From JAYUJH01 sp043765375 (GTDB lineage: Bacteria > Pseudomonadota > Alphaproteobacteria > Rickettsiales > UBA998), in the NCBI GenBank assembly GCA_043765375.1, contig JAYUJH010000039.1:1-64000 (forward strand): DNA of 64,000 nucleotides, read 5' to 3'. A program made the translations under genes and the position numbers. Each line of letters starts with the position of its first letter. The stretch's first letter is position 1. The notes beneath the pieces are model-generated. The model saw only the letters and a list, made by a program, of their open reading frames with translations, was not told the DNA's origin and did not search any database. This document shows positions 54,685 to 63,645 of the stretch, in pieces.

Positions 54685-55548
54685 ATGAAACGACAAACAA
54701 AAGCTAAATTAAATCTATGCTTGCATATTGAACGACGGTTACCAAATGGCTATCATATGTTGCAAAGCATTGTCGCTTTTTGTGACGTGGGTGACATGAT
54801 AGAAATCACAGCTGCTGATGATATATCAAATGATATCTCACTTGAAGTGACGGGGCGTTTTGCGCAAGAACTTAGTGAAAATAATATAATCATAAAATCT
54901 GCCCACGCTTTGCAACATTATTCAACTATGCAATCAGGGCAAGGTGCGCATATTATGTTAGAAAAAAATCTCCCCGTTTCATCAGGGATTGGGGGTGGTT
55001 CAGGTGACGCTGCAATCACATTGCAACTGCTCAATCAATTATGGCAATGCGGATTGAGTGATGCACAATTAGCTGAAATTGGTTTGCAAATCGGTGCTGA
55101 TGTTCCAGCGTGTCTATATGGTAAAATATGCTACATGAGTGGAATTGGTGAAAATATTTCCCCCCTGTCCCACGCTCAACTACAATCTAGCTATGATGGT
55201 TTATACGCAGTATTAATCAACCCGTTAATTAGTATTTCCACCAAGGATATTTTTGCGAAACTGCCCCCTCCAGAATATGATGCAAACATAATATGGCATG
55301 ATGATTTTTTGGCTACTATCCGTGCGAATAGTAATCATTTGCAACAAATAGCCATAAGCGAATGCGACGCAATCGCAACTATTATCTCCTACCTTCAATC
55401 ACAACCACAAACCTTAATCGCCCGTATGAGTGGCAGCGGAGCAACTTGCTTTGCTTTATGTGAAACCGCAGATTTAGCGCATGAATTGATGCGTCACGCT
55501 ATAAAATATTTCCCCAATTATTGGGTTGCTTGCGGTGCAATCTCATAA
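54685..55548 (+). CDS. ispE: 4-diphosphocytidyl-2-C-methyl-D-erythritol kinase
   Basis: 287 residues. AKLNLCLHIERRLPNGYHML opens the GHMP kinase fold, PVSSGIGGGSGDAAITLQLL is the ATP loop, GADVPACLYGK is the substrate site and MSGSGATCFAL is the C-terminal signature. It is the ATP-dependent step of the MEP isoprenoid pathway. The stop codon lies inside a 16-bp tandem repeat that also holds the miaA stop. Confidence 0.97.
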   Translation: MKRQTKAKLNLCLHIERRLPNGYHMLQSIVAFCDVGDMIEITAADDISNDISLEVTGRFAQELSENNIIIKSAHALQHYSTMQSGQGAHIMLEKNLPVSSGIGGGSGDAAITLQLLNQLWQCGLSDAQLAEIGLQIGADVPACLYGKICYMSGIGENISPLSHAQLQSSYDGLYAVLINPLISISTKDIFAKLPPPEYDANIIWHDDFLATIRANSNHLQQIAISECDAIATIISYLQSQPQTLIARMSGSGATCFALCETADLAHELMRHAIKYFPNYWVACGAIS

Positions 55549-55576
55549 CTCACTCACTTCATAACTCACTCACTTC
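55545..55576. repeat. 16-bp tandem duplication spanning the ispE/miaA convergent ends
   Basis: ATAACTCACTCACTTC is repeated exactly at 55545-55560 and 55561-55576, with a partial third copy. The ispE stop (55546-55548) and the miaA stop (55559-55561) both lie within it, so the duplication set the gene ends. Confidence 0.95.
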
Positions 55577-56413
55577 ATAATTCACCCATTGATTACGAAT
55601 CCATGTTAATTGCCGCTTGGCATATTGACGGCTAGCAGCCTGCCCCATTTCAATCGCTTGCGCAAACGTGCAATCACCTCGCAAATGATTAATTAATTGC
55701 CGCACTCCAACCGCTCGCATTAACGGCAATTCATCGCTATAATTCTGTGCCAATAATTGCTTTGCCTCTTCCAATCCACCATGTTCAACCATATAAATAT
55801 AGCGTGCATCAATATTTTGATAAAGCTGTTGCCGTGATAATTCTGTGATAATCACCCTAAATTGTGCATTCGGAAATGGCGCAATATTTGGTTGATTTTG
55901 CCACCATAATAATGATTTGCCCGTTGAGCGTATCACTTCCAAAGCTCTTGCCATACGCTGTGCATCATGCAAAATTAGCGCAATATCTGGATCTTCTTGC
56001 GTTAAATATATGCTCAAATCAACCGCATTTAACGCCCGAACTTGTAACCTTAATTGTGCATCAATTTCAGGAATTGCAACCATTCCTTGCATCATCGCCT
56101 TCAAATATAACCCTGTTCCACCCGTTAAAATGGGGGTTTTGCCCAACTCCCAAGCCGCACAAATATGTTGTTTGGCTAACTCAACATATCGCATCATATT
56201 GCAAACATCATCAGCTTTTAATGCACCATAAAGCATATGCGGCACTTGCATTTTATCATGCTCGGTTGGTTGCGCTGTTAAAATCGGTGCGTCAACATAA
56301 ATCTGCATTGCATCAGCATTAATTATCACGCCATCAATTTGTTGCGCCAATTTCATCGCCACCGCTGATTTGCCCGAGGCAGTCGCCCCGCTTACTATCA
56401 CGATTTTATTCAA
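55559..56413 (-). CDS. miaA: tRNA dimethylallyltransferase
   Basis: 284 residues. The P-loop is GATASGKSAVAMKL, followed by NADAMQIYVDAPILTAQPT, VPHMLYG and PILTGGTGLYLKAMMQG, then VGVRQLINHLRGDCTFAQAIE and RQYAKRQLTWIRNQW. It adds dimethylallyl to A37 of tRNAs. ATG overlaps the stop of the upstream DUF2491-like gene by 4 bp. Confidence 0.97.
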   Translation of the reverse strand: MNKIVIVSGATASGKSAVAMKLAQQIDGVIINADAMQIYVDAPILTAQPTEHDKMQVPHMLYGALKADDVCNMMRYVELAKQHICAAWELGKTPILTGGTGLYLKAMMQGMVAIPEIDAQLRLQVRALNAVDLSIYLTQEDPDIALILHDAQRMARALEVIRSTGKSLLWWQNQPNIAPFPNAQFRVIITELSRQQLYQNIDARYIYMVEHGGLEEAKQLLAQNYSDELPLMRAVGVRQLINHLRGDCTFAQAIEMGQAASRQYAKRQLTWIRNQWVNYEVSEL

Positions 56414-57684
56414 TCTCGCACGCCCGTGAAATGCGATAATTCCTCCATTATCAATGAATTAATCGCCGCTTGGTCATCAATTAAAAGCTCGTATCTATCC
56501 GCTAAAATCTTATAATCATTTAATGTGAGTTTCAAATCAAACGCCACCAAATCGTTCTCACTCACGCCAAGCCCAATCGCACGGCGCATCACATCAACCA
56601 CTCTCATATCATTGCGCATTGCTTCATCAATTAATTTTGCTGCCATACGCAAATTGCAACGCACTGTTGCTAAATTATCACTCGGAGCGTTATTATTTGA
56701 TGCTGTCACCATATTATTTTCAACATTATGAATTAGCGAAGTGTTTGGAAGAGATCTGTTTGGAGCTGGTATAGCGGATATATCCGATTTTTTAGGCGTT
56801 TTTTTGGTTAATATTGATAATATTTTTTCTTGATTATTTGAGTTAATAGATTGAGGCGCAATCGTTTGAGGGGTAACGATTTGTGAAGTAACAATTTGTG
56901 GAATTGTCGGAATATTTAAGGGAGCATTATTTTCATTCAATATATGACTAATTTCTGCGGGCTGCACCATATTAATGGTTGCATTATTGGCAATATTATT
57001 ATTGCTAGGAGGCTTTGCTTGAGTGGAAGCAACGGGTTTGAAGTTCGCATGACGATGAGTTATGTTGATTATTTCACTCGCTGGAATAAATATAGTTGCA
57101 TAAAAAGCACACTCACCCGAAGCATATCGCTCTATCTCCAACGCCTTGGCTCTGCCATTAGCGGAATAAAGTGAATAAGTGTAACTCCGCACTTCATGGG
57201 TGGTGCTGATGCTTGTGCCACGCACATTTTTCAAACGCAAATCATAGCGTAGGTTCAACCAATCGGACATTCCCGCAGTGTTTTCTCGCACATAAAGCTG
57301 GTTTGGCATTTCACCAATATTCAACAATTGGAAGTCTTCATCAGTGCATAAATGCGGTTTATGCGGTTCAGGAACTATTTTTGATAATGCTAAATATGGT
57401 TCTGCATTCTCTTGAGTGGCAATTATCATTGAGCATATTTTTAAGCCCTTATAATCCAGCAAGGAATGTGAAATAAACTGATTGCCCGCAAAATGATGGG
57501 TTGTTTGCGTTCCAACCACTAGTTGCTTATTTGATATTTCATCTTGTTGTAAAGTTGAAAAACTTAAACAGTCTCCTTCTCTGATATGCAATATATCATG
57601 AGTTTTACTTAATTCTACATTGCCGCTGTGCAACAATTCTTTTAATGATAAAGATTGTCGCAGCTTATTTAATAGTTTTACCAT
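56410..57684 (-). CDS. DUF2491-like (YjfK-like) protein with extra C-terminal domain
   Basis: 424 residues from ATG 57684. Residues 33-57 (REGDCLSFSTLQQDEISNKQ) align with the same-position block of the PspA-operon YjfK (RTGDILKFAYLPQAELSNKE), and 181-198 (ALEIERYASGECAFYATI) with SIEIEVYASGEIEACATI, so the N-terminal ~205 residues are the same fold. A Pro/Asn/Gln-rich linker (215-330) leads to a conserved-looking helical C-terminal domain of ~90 residues (NLRMAAKLIDEAMRNDMRVV, LGVSENDLVAFDLKLTLNDY). It is coupled to miaA. Function unknown; no PspA gene is adjacent here. Confidence 0.8.
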   Translation of the reverse strand: MVKLLNKLRQSLSLKELLHSGNVELSKTHDILHIREGDCLSFSTLQQDEISNKQLVVGTQTTHHFAGNQFISHSLLDYKGLKICSMIIATQENAEPYLALSKIVPEPHKPHLCTDEDFQLLNIGEMPNQLYVRENTAGMSDWLNLRYDLRLKNVRGTSISTTHEVRSYTYSLYSANGRAKALEIERYASGECAFYATIFIPASEIINITHRHANFKPVASTQAKPPSNNNIANNATINMVQPAEISHILNENNAPLNIPTIPQIVTSQIVTPQTIAPQSINSNNQEKILSILTKKTPKKSDISAIPAPNRSLPNTSLIHNVENNMVTASNNNAPSDNLATVRCNLRMAAKLIDEAMRNDMRVVDVMRRAIGLGVSENDLVAFDLKLTLNDYKILADRYELLIDDQAAINSLIMEELSHFTGVRD

Positions 57685-57755
57685 ATCCAATCACTATAAC
57701 GTTAATTCAAGTTAATGATTAGATTTTGATTAGTCAACTAAAATTATTGATGATT

Positions 57756-57881
57756 TTATCCTTGGCGAGCTTTGAAGCGTGGATTAACCTTATTAATCAC
57801 ATACATTCTGCCTTTACGACGCACCATACGGCAATGTTTATCACGACCTTTAGCAGATTTGAGCGAGCTTAATATTTTCAT
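57756..57881 (-). CDS. rpmJ: 50S ribosomal protein L36 (C-minus type)
   Basis: 41 residues (MKILSSLKSAKGRDKHC through VNPRFKARQG), too short for many callers. It lacks the four-cysteine zinc ribbon of the C-plus form and has the SLKSAK...VRRKGRMYVINK...FKARQG pattern of the zinc-free paralogue usual in alphaproteobacteria. AAAGGA is 8 bp before ATG 57881. A set of repeated dyads lies upstream. Confidence 0.97.
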   Translation of the reverse strand: MKILSSLKSAKGRDKHCRMVRRKGRMYVINKVNPRFKARQG

Positions 57882-57902
57882 AAAAATATCCTTTGAAATT
57901 AA

Positions 57903-58021
57903 ATTAATGAAACTAATTAGCAATCTACGCTGCTTTTGTCAAATGATTTAATTAGTGAAGCTAATTAATGGCATATAAAGATTAGTGAAGCTAATTAACA
58001 TAAATACTTATATTAATGAAG
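57903..58021. promoter_or_regulatory. Repeated operator-like dyads upstream of rpmJ
   Basis: Exact copies of ATTAGTGAAGCTAATTAA at 57951-57968 and 57981-57998 (30 bp apart) are flanked by related ATTAATGAAACTAATTAG (57903-57920) and ATTAATGAAG (58012-58021). The second copy sits in a perfect dyad, TTAATTAG-TGAAG-CTAATTAA (57948-57968). This looks like a multi-site repressor or activator region. It does not match a known Zur box that I can name. Confidence 0.7.
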
Positions 58022-58074
58022 TCTTGGGTTGTGTTGCGATTTGCAGCAAGCAACAGTAAAAATAAAAATATAGC

Positions 58075-58743
58075 CTAAGCAACGCCAATAATTTTATGTA
58101 GTTGCAGGCTTAAATGATAATTTTTCGCCTTAGATAACTTAATCGTATGTGACATATTATGCGCATTTTTCAGCGGGCAATATTCGTCCATCGGCTGAAG
58201 ATAAATCGGCAGTGATGGAATGGCGGATTGCCCCACTTCTGGCACAAAATCATATGGCTTTTGTGTAGCGGAAATAATGAACTTGAGCGCATTCACACGA
58301 TGCAACAAATCAGGGCGTAATGTTCCATAAAAACCACTTGCGGCTTTGGGTGAGCAGATTATCTCAACTAGGTGAGGCAATGCTTGAAATAATGTTCCAT
58401 TTGTTTCAATCTGCACGACGTAACCTTGCGCAATCAAAGCCTCACATAATGGTGCAATATTTTGTCGCAACGGTTCGCCCCCTGTTATCACTACTAATGA
58501 TGCGACATAATTCGCTGAACATGTCTGCACTTGCTGCATAATTGCTTGAATTGAAAGCGGTGCGAATGATTCAAACTCAGTATCACAAAATCCACAAGCG
58601 AGGTTGCACCCACCAAGGCGCACAAAAACTGAAGCTCGCCCCGCATGAGGCCCTTCGCCTTGCATAGTGGCGAAAATCTCTTGTATCTGTAGCACATCGC
58701 CATCATTTAATATTGGTTTTCTTTTTGGGTTGCGTCCGAACAT
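58075..58743 (-). CDS. queE: 7-carboxy-7-deazaguanine synthase
   Basis: 222 residues from ATG 58743 (MFGRNPKRKP). The radical SAM cluster motif is GGCNLACGFCDTEF (Cys46, Cys50, Cys53), preceded by EIFATMQGEGPHAGRASVF. SGFYGTLRPDLLHRVNALKF and PIYLQPMDEY close the fold. It rearranges CPH4 to CDG in the queuosine pathway; queF is at 30420. Upstream alternatives add a Cys/Phe-rich segment not seen in family members. Confidence 0.95.
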   Translation of the reverse strand: MFGRNPKRKPILNDGDVLQIQEIFATMQGEGPHAGRASVFVRLGGCNLACGFCDTEFESFAPLSIQAIMQQVQTCSANYVASLVVITGGEPLRQNIAPLCEALIAQGYVVQIETNGTLFQALPHLVEIICSPKAASGFYGTLRPDLLHRVNALKFIISATQKPYDFVPEVGQSAIPSLPIYLQPMDEYCPLKNAHNMSHTIKLSKAKNYHLSLQLHKIIGVA

Positions 58744-58791
58744 TTTTGTGTATATCTGTTGTGAAACAATAATATAACACGGAAAAACATC

Positions 58792-59994
58792 ATGGTCAAA
58801 CGTAATGCTAGCCCCAAAGAAATTGCCACAAATTGGCGCACAGAAACCATGCAAGTTCGGGGTGGAACAATGCGGTCTGAGTTTGGTGAAACCTCTGAGG
58901 CAATTTTTCTCAATTCGGGGTTTTGCTATGATAATGCGGAAATAGCTGAAAGTAGGTTCAATGGAGTTGCAAGTGGATATGTTTATTCACGTTATCTCAA
59001 CCCAACCTTGCACATGCTGGAAATGCGCCTTGCCATGCTTGAAGGGGCAGAGGCAGCAACTGTTATGGGTAGTGGTATGGCAGCAGTTTTTGCCAGCTTA
59101 ATGAGCCATTTGAAAGTGGGGGATCATGTAGTGGCGCATAGGGTGCTGTTTGGTTCATGTCATTATATATTGGCGGAAATATGTCCTCGTTTTGGCATTG
59201 AAGTGAGCTTTATTGATGGCACAAAAGATGGATCTTGGCAGGAGGCAATGCGCCCAAACACTAAATGTGTGTTTATTGAAACGCCAGCCAACCCAACGCT
59301 TGAAGTGCTGGATATTGCGCATATTGCGGAAGTGTGCAAAGCAAACGGGGCCATGCTAATTGTGGATAATATCTTAGCGGGAGTGCAAACGCAAACTCCG
59401 CTTGCGCTCGGTGCAGATATAGTGGTTTATTCAACCACCAAACATATGGACGGGCAAGGGCGGACACTTGGGGGAGCGGTGCTTGGCAATGCGGATTTCA
59501 TCAAAGATGTAATCACGCCATTTCATCGCCATACTGGCCCTGCTTTAAGCCCATTTAATGCGTGGGTGATATTGAAATCACTGGAAACTTATAGCTTGCG
59601 CATGGAACGACATAATAATAATGCAATATATTTAGCGAATATGCTGGAAGCGCAAGCAAATATCGTGCGGGTGAATTATCCATTGTTAAAATCGCACCCG
59701 CAATATGCGATTGCAGCCAAACAAATGAATGCGGGCGGGAATATGATTGCGTTTGAAGTGGCGGGAGGCAAAGAAGGAGCATTTGCATTTATGAACAAAT
59801 TGCAACTGATTGATATTTCAAATAATTTGGGTGATAGCAAAAGTTTAATCACTCACCCAGCGACCACAACTCACGCTAATATGACGGCATCAGCACAGCT
59901 GGAAATTGGAATCACGCAAGGTTTGGTGCGGCTATCGGTAGGGCTGGAACACATGCTTGATTTGGAAGAAGATTTGCTAAAGGCGTTGAGATAA
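58792..59994 (+). CDS. metZ: O-succinylhomoserine sulfhydrylase (MetZ-type Cys/Met PLP enzyme)
   Basis: 400 residues. The Cys/Met metabolism PLP fold shows SRYLNPTLHMLEMRLAMLEG, AATVMGSGMAAVFA, and the Schiff-base Lys217 in VVYSTTKHMDGQGR. The start SEFGETSEAIFLNSGFCYDN favours the MetZ branch over MetB/MetC. It assimilates sulfide into homocysteine. No metX/metA is in the window. It is divergent from queE. Confidence 0.93.
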   Translation: MVKRNASPKEIATNWRTETMQVRGGTMRSEFGETSEAIFLNSGFCYDNAEIAESRFNGVASGYVYSRYLNPTLHMLEMRLAMLEGAEAATVMGSGMAAVFASLMSHLKVGDHVVAHRVLFGSCHYILAEICPRFGIEVSFIDGTKDGSWQEAMRPNTKCVFIETPANPTLEVLDIAHIAEVCKANGAMLIVDNILAGVQTQTPLALGADIVVYSTTKHMDGQGRTLGGAVLGNADFIKDVITPFHRHTGPALSPFNAWVILKSLETYSLRMERHNNNAIYLANMLEAQANIVRVNYPLLKSHPQYAIAAKQMNAGGNMIAFEVAGGKEGAFAFMNKLQLIDISNNLGDSKSLITHPATTTHANMTASAQLEIGITQGLVRLSVGLEHMLDLEEDLLKALR

Positions 59995-60008
59995 GTATAT
60001 AACTAGTT

Positions 60009-60076
60009 GTCATATCAGCGGAAGATGGTATCCACAAAATATTTTCTTAATAGATACCAGCCTCCGCTGGTATGAC
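60009..60076. repeat. REP/MITE-like paired inverted repeat
   Basis: Left arm GTCATATCAGCGGAAGATGG (60009 on) through 60032, right arm 60053-60076 (GATACCAGCCTCCGCTGGTA). The arms are 24-bp inverted copies with 21 matches, separated by 20 bp of AT-rich spacer. The left arm matches the single copy at 48639-48668. It is intergenic between convergent metZ and flhB; a small TTGGGACTTAATCCCAA hairpin (60086-60102) follows. Confidence 0.88.
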
Positions 60077-60144
60077 TGTCAAACTTGGGACTTAATCCCA
60101 AAACTTAAATTACATTTACACGTCAAATAAATTATAACCTTAAA

Positions 60145-61227
60145 TCATTTTTTGTTTGGCACTTTGCCCTTCATTTTATAAACATAACCAATAATTTTTG
60201 CCACCGCTGCATATTGTTCATACGGTATTTCTTTGTCTAGCTCCGCCGTTTCATATAACGCCCTCGCTAATGGTGGGTTGCGAAACACAGGGATACGATT
60301 ATCCTCTGCCACATTTTTAATGCGCATTGCCACCACATCATAACCTTTAGCAAGCACAATCGGAGCTTTCATTGATTTTGTATCATATTTCAGCGCAATC
60401 GCATAATGCGTTGGGTTAGTGATAATCACATCAGCATTTGGCACATTTGCCATCATGCGCTTCTTGGCTTTCTCTGCCCGCATTTGCTTTAACTTACCCT
60501 TAATATGCGGATCTCCTTCTTGTTGTTTATATTCATCTTTCAAATCTTGCTTGCTCATACGCAGATTTTTCATAAACGCAAAATATTGATAACCATAATC
60601 AAAAGCCGCAAATATCATTAATATCGCAAGCACTGGAATCATAATCACGCTAACCATCTCGTTGGTGAAAATCAACATATCTGACATGTCATAATGTGGC
60701 AGCAGGTTCAACCGTGGGAAATGCGGCTCAAGCATCATATAAACCACAACGCCGACAATCGTAATTTTGGCAATTCCTTTGAGAAACTCAATCAAGTTTT
60801 TCATGGAAAATAATCGCTTAACTCCTTTGAGGATTGATATTTTCTCTAATTTGGGTTTGATGCGCTCCAATGATATGCCAAACTTTGTTTGCACCCCCGC
60901 TGATGCTAACGCAGCAAGCACCGCTAGCAATAATGGTATAAACATCACTGCACCAATATCTAACAATGTTTTTTTCATCAAGCTCAAAACTGCGGGTGCG
61001 CTCATTAAAAAATCATTCGGACGCTCAATAAAAGGATATATCACACGGTTAATATCCAACATGAATTGCTTGGCAAGAACAATCAACAACACGCCAAACA
61101 CAGAGAGCATGAAAAAATTACCAATCTCCTTGGAGAAAATAACTTGCCCTTTTTTGCGTGCATCATCAAGCCGCTTTTGGCTGGGCTGTTCAGTTTTTTG
61201 GGAATCGTCATCACCGCCTTCTGACAT
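60145..61227 (-). CDS. flhB: Flagellar biosynthesis protein FlhB
   Basis: 360 residues. N-terminal QKRLDDARKKGQVIFSKEI, four membrane helices, then the cytoplasmic domain with self-cleavage site NPTH in ITNPTHYAIALKYD (Asn about residue 270) and GYDVVAMRIKNVAEDNRIPV, PLARALYETAELDKEIP. It switches export substrates in the flagellar type III apparatus. It is directly downstream of fliR (3-bp gap). Confidence 0.97.
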   Translation of the reverse strand: MSEGGDDDSQKTEQPSQKRLDDARKKGQVIFSKEIGNFFMLSVFGVLLIVLAKQFMLDINRVIYPFIERPNDFLMSAPAVLSLMKKTLLDIGAVMFIPLLLAVLAALASAGVQTKFGISLERIKPKLEKISILKGVKRLFSMKNLIEFLKGIAKITIVGVVVYMMLEPHFPRLNLLPHYDMSDMLIFTNEMVSVIMIPVLAILMIFAAFDYGYQYFAFMKNLRMSKQDLKDEYKQQEGDPHIKGKLKQMRAEKAKKRMMANVPNADVIITNPTHYAIALKYDTKSMKAPIVLAKGYDVVAMRIKNVAEDNRIPVFRNPPLARALYETAELDKEIPYEQYAAVAKIIGYVYKMKGKVPNKK

Positions 61228-61229
61228 AA

Positions 61230-62036
61230 TTAAAAACCGTCCAAAAAATCTGCGAAAGTGCTAGAGAAAAAATAAACAAACTCCATCATCATGGAATTAA
61301 AAGTTGCCATTAATAAAAATAAACTAATGAATAATTGTAATGGCGTTATCACGAAAAACACTTGCATATTAGGCATTAAGCGAGCAAGCAACCCCGCCGC
61401 AAGATAAAGCAACAATCCAACCACAATGCTTGGAGCAGCAATTTGCACCCCCACACGAAATATATATGAAACCAGTGTCGCCAAATATTCTGACATTTGC
61501 TCAATAGGCGGGAACTCGTTGCTTGGCAGCAGACTATAGCTATCAACCACGCCCCGCAACATAATATGGTGCAAATCCATAGAAAAAATCAGCATCATGC
61601 CTGATAATGTGAGGAAATTGCCCAAAATAGAACCTTGGCTTGCTTGAGTTGCATCAAATTGAGTGGCGAGTGATAGCCCTGATTGGAATGAAAAAACCAT
61701 ACCCGCCACATGCAACGCATTTAGCAAAAATCGTGCAACTAGCCCAATGAAAACGCCAATAGTTACCTCCCCAATCAGCAACACTGCAAGCGCACCCGTG
61801 TTGGTTGGGATAGTTGGGAGATATCGCTCTAGCAGAGGCGCAAGCATCACTGAGATGGAAAGTGCTAGCAGCAACCTTGAACGGGAATTAACAAATGCTT
61901 CGCCAAAAATGGGAAATAACATCATAGCCGAGCCAAGCCGTGCAAACAGCACTAGCACCGCAAATAATTGCGAAATTAAAATGTCTTGTAAAATATTTCC
62001 TTCCACCAGCGCATCATATAGTTTTTTATTACACAA
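61230..62036 (-). CDS. fliR: Flagellar biosynthesis protein FliR
   Basis: Up to 268 residues from TTG 62036; GTG 62006 (258 residues) is nearer the usual length, and no strong ribosome site decides. LFARLGSAMMLFPIFGEAFV, TIGVFIGLVARFLLNALHVAGM and ATQFDATQASQGSILGNFLTL are family motifs, with about six membrane helices. It is part of the flagellar export gate; fliP, fliQ and flhA are not in the window. Confidence 0.93.
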   Translation of the reverse strand: MCNKKLYDALVEGNILQDILISQLFAVLVLFARLGSAMMLFPIFGEAFVNSRSRLLLALSISVMLAPLLERYLPTIPTNTGALAVLLIGEVTIGVFIGLVARFLLNALHVAGMVFSFQSGLSLATQFDATQASQGSILGNFLTLSGMMLIFSMDLHHIMLRGVVDSYSLLPSNEFPPIEQMSEYLATLVSYIFRVGVQIAAPSIVVGLLLYLAAGLLARLMPNMQVFFVITPLQLFISLFLLMATFNSMMMEFVYFFSSTFADFLDGF

Positions 62037-62111
62037 ATCTATATTTTATTAAATATGATATAACCTTAAATTATTATGGTAATTTAGCAAAAATTATGCG
62101 ATTAGTTAGTC

Positions 62112-63260
62112 ATGAAAAATATAATTATCATAGGCGCAGGGTTGATTGGTGGGTCAATTGCCAAAGCGCAATTAAAAGCCAACCCTGATGCAATAATCAA
62201 TGCAATTGATAGCAATTCGCAATCACTTGAGGTGTTGCAACAAGATGGTATAATTACATCAGGATTTGCTGAAATATGCGCCAATTCACTGCGTGATGCG
62301 GATATCATCATCATTGCCACGCCACCTCAACAATGGGCAGAAATTGCTAGCAAAATCAAAGATTTGTATGTGAATAATATGATAAATCCACAGCTCATCA
62401 TGGACGTTGGCTCAGTGAAACAATATGCACTGGAATGTTTTGGCGAATTGCCAAACTTCATTGCCACCCACCCAATTGCGGGCAGCGAGTTTTCGGGCGC
62501 AGCATTTTCTACGGCAGAATTATTTCAAAATAAACGAGTGATTTTAACCACGTCAAATGATGAAAACAATCAACAATTAATAGATTTCGCCACCGCATTT
62601 TGGCAAAATATTGGTGCAAATTGCACCATCATGGAGGCAACCCAGCATGATTTGATTTATGCTTATGTTTCGCACCTGCCCCAGCTAATTGCATTTGCGA
62701 TGGCTGAAGCATTTTTGCCACATTTGCGGGCGCAAAATCTGCCAGCTCAAACTCATAATTTTTATCGCTTATGCGGTTCATCACCAACATTATGGCATGG
62801 TATTTTTCAACATAATTCACAACTGCCCGATGCGATTGAAACTTTATTGCGTTTGCTTGAACATATGATAGGAGAATTACAGACTGGTTCACTTGAGAGT
62901 TCAACTGAAGGCTCTGCTCCCAATATGGAAATGGGGTTACTCCTCACGCCACGCATCATTGCATCAATCATCATTAGTTCCGCCAATTTATCCGAAAAAA
63001 AATATGGCATGTCTATGGCTCGCTATGCAGGATCAGGATTTGCCTCACTCACCCACCCCGCCATGACTGACCCTGCCGAGGATTTAGCCTTAATTAGCGA
63101 ACATTCAGGCGATGTGATTTTTTGCTTGAAATTATTTGAACATAATTTGCGCCATTTAATGAACAATATCAAACAACAAAATTGGCAATTTTTGGAAACA
63201 CAGTTAAACTCAGCGAACGCAGCATATCAACAATTTATTATGGAAGATGAAGATGAATAA
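62112..63260 (+). CDS. tyrA: Prephenate/arogenate dehydrogenase (TyrA-like)
   Basis: 382 residues. NAD(P)-binding NIIIIGAGLIGGSIAKAQLK, DVGSVKQY, THPIAGSEFSGAAF and HDLIYAYVSHLPQLIAFAMA are all present. It oxidatively decarboxylates prephenate or arogenate toward tyrosine. At 382 residues it is longer than the usual ~290-residue form because of a C-terminal stretch (IIASIIISSANLSEKKYGMS and beyond, ending EDEDE). No ACT domain is seen. It overlaps the next gene by 8 bp and is divergent from fliR. Confidence 0.92.
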   Translation: MKNIIIIGAGLIGGSIAKAQLKANPDAIINAIDSNSQSLEVLQQDGIITSGFAEICANSLRDADIIIIATPPQQWAEIASKIKDLYVNNMINPQLIMDVGSVKQYALECFGELPNFIATHPIAGSEFSGAAFSTAELFQNKRVILTTSNDENNQQLIDFATAFWQNIGANCTIMEATQHDLIYAYVSHLPQLIAFAMAEAFLPHLRAQNLPAQTHNFYRLCGSSPTLWHGIFQHNSQLPDAIETLLRLLEHMIGELQTGSLESSTEGSAPNMEMGLLLTPRIIASIIISSANLSEKKYGMSMARYAGSGFASLTHPAMTDPAEDLALISEHSGDVIFCLKLFEHNLRHLMNNIKQQNWQFLETQLNSANAAYQQFIMEDEDE

Positions 63261-63555
63261 AATATCGTTATTATTGTTATTATGTTTAATAAACACGCCA
63301 TCGCACGCTATTGTGAGCATCGTTAATTTGAGTGACAAACCGCAATCTTTCAACATTAGCGAGCGCACAAATGAAACTCATATCATCACGGTTGCCCCGC
63401 AATTAACGTGGCAAACATACGCCCAGCAAGTCACTATATCACCAGTGGAGCAACCAGAAAATCAACGAATTGGTAGGGATTGGGATACATTCGCTTATTG
63501 GCCAGATGGTAATTTCAGCATTCAATTTCGCCGTCGTCGCCATGGCAGACATTAA
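63253..63555 (+). CDS. Small secreted protein, unknown
   Basis: 100 residues from ATG 63253 (GGAAG ribosome site 6 bp upstream). The signal peptide is MNKISLLLLLCLINTPSHA. A short beta-rich body (IVNLSDKPQSFNISE, ITVAPQLTWQTYAQ) ends in RRRRHGRH. No family recognised. It is coupled to tyrA. Confidence 0.65.
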   Translation: MNKISLLLLLCLINTPSHAIVSIVNLSDKPQSFNISERTNETHIITVAPQLTWQTYAQQVTISPVEQPENQRIGRDWDTFAYWPDGNFSIQFRRRRHGRH

Positions 63556-63645
63556 TCGCTAATTGTGCAGCAAGCAACATTAGAAATCACAACGAAATAT
63601 ATATTTAAGTGGTAATAATGACAATTTTATGATTATAATATATTT

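Noticed and set aside
60086..60102. TTGGGACTTAATCCCAA as an operator
   Set aside because: More likely part of the terminator/repeat zone between convergent metZ and flhB, as no promoter is expected there.
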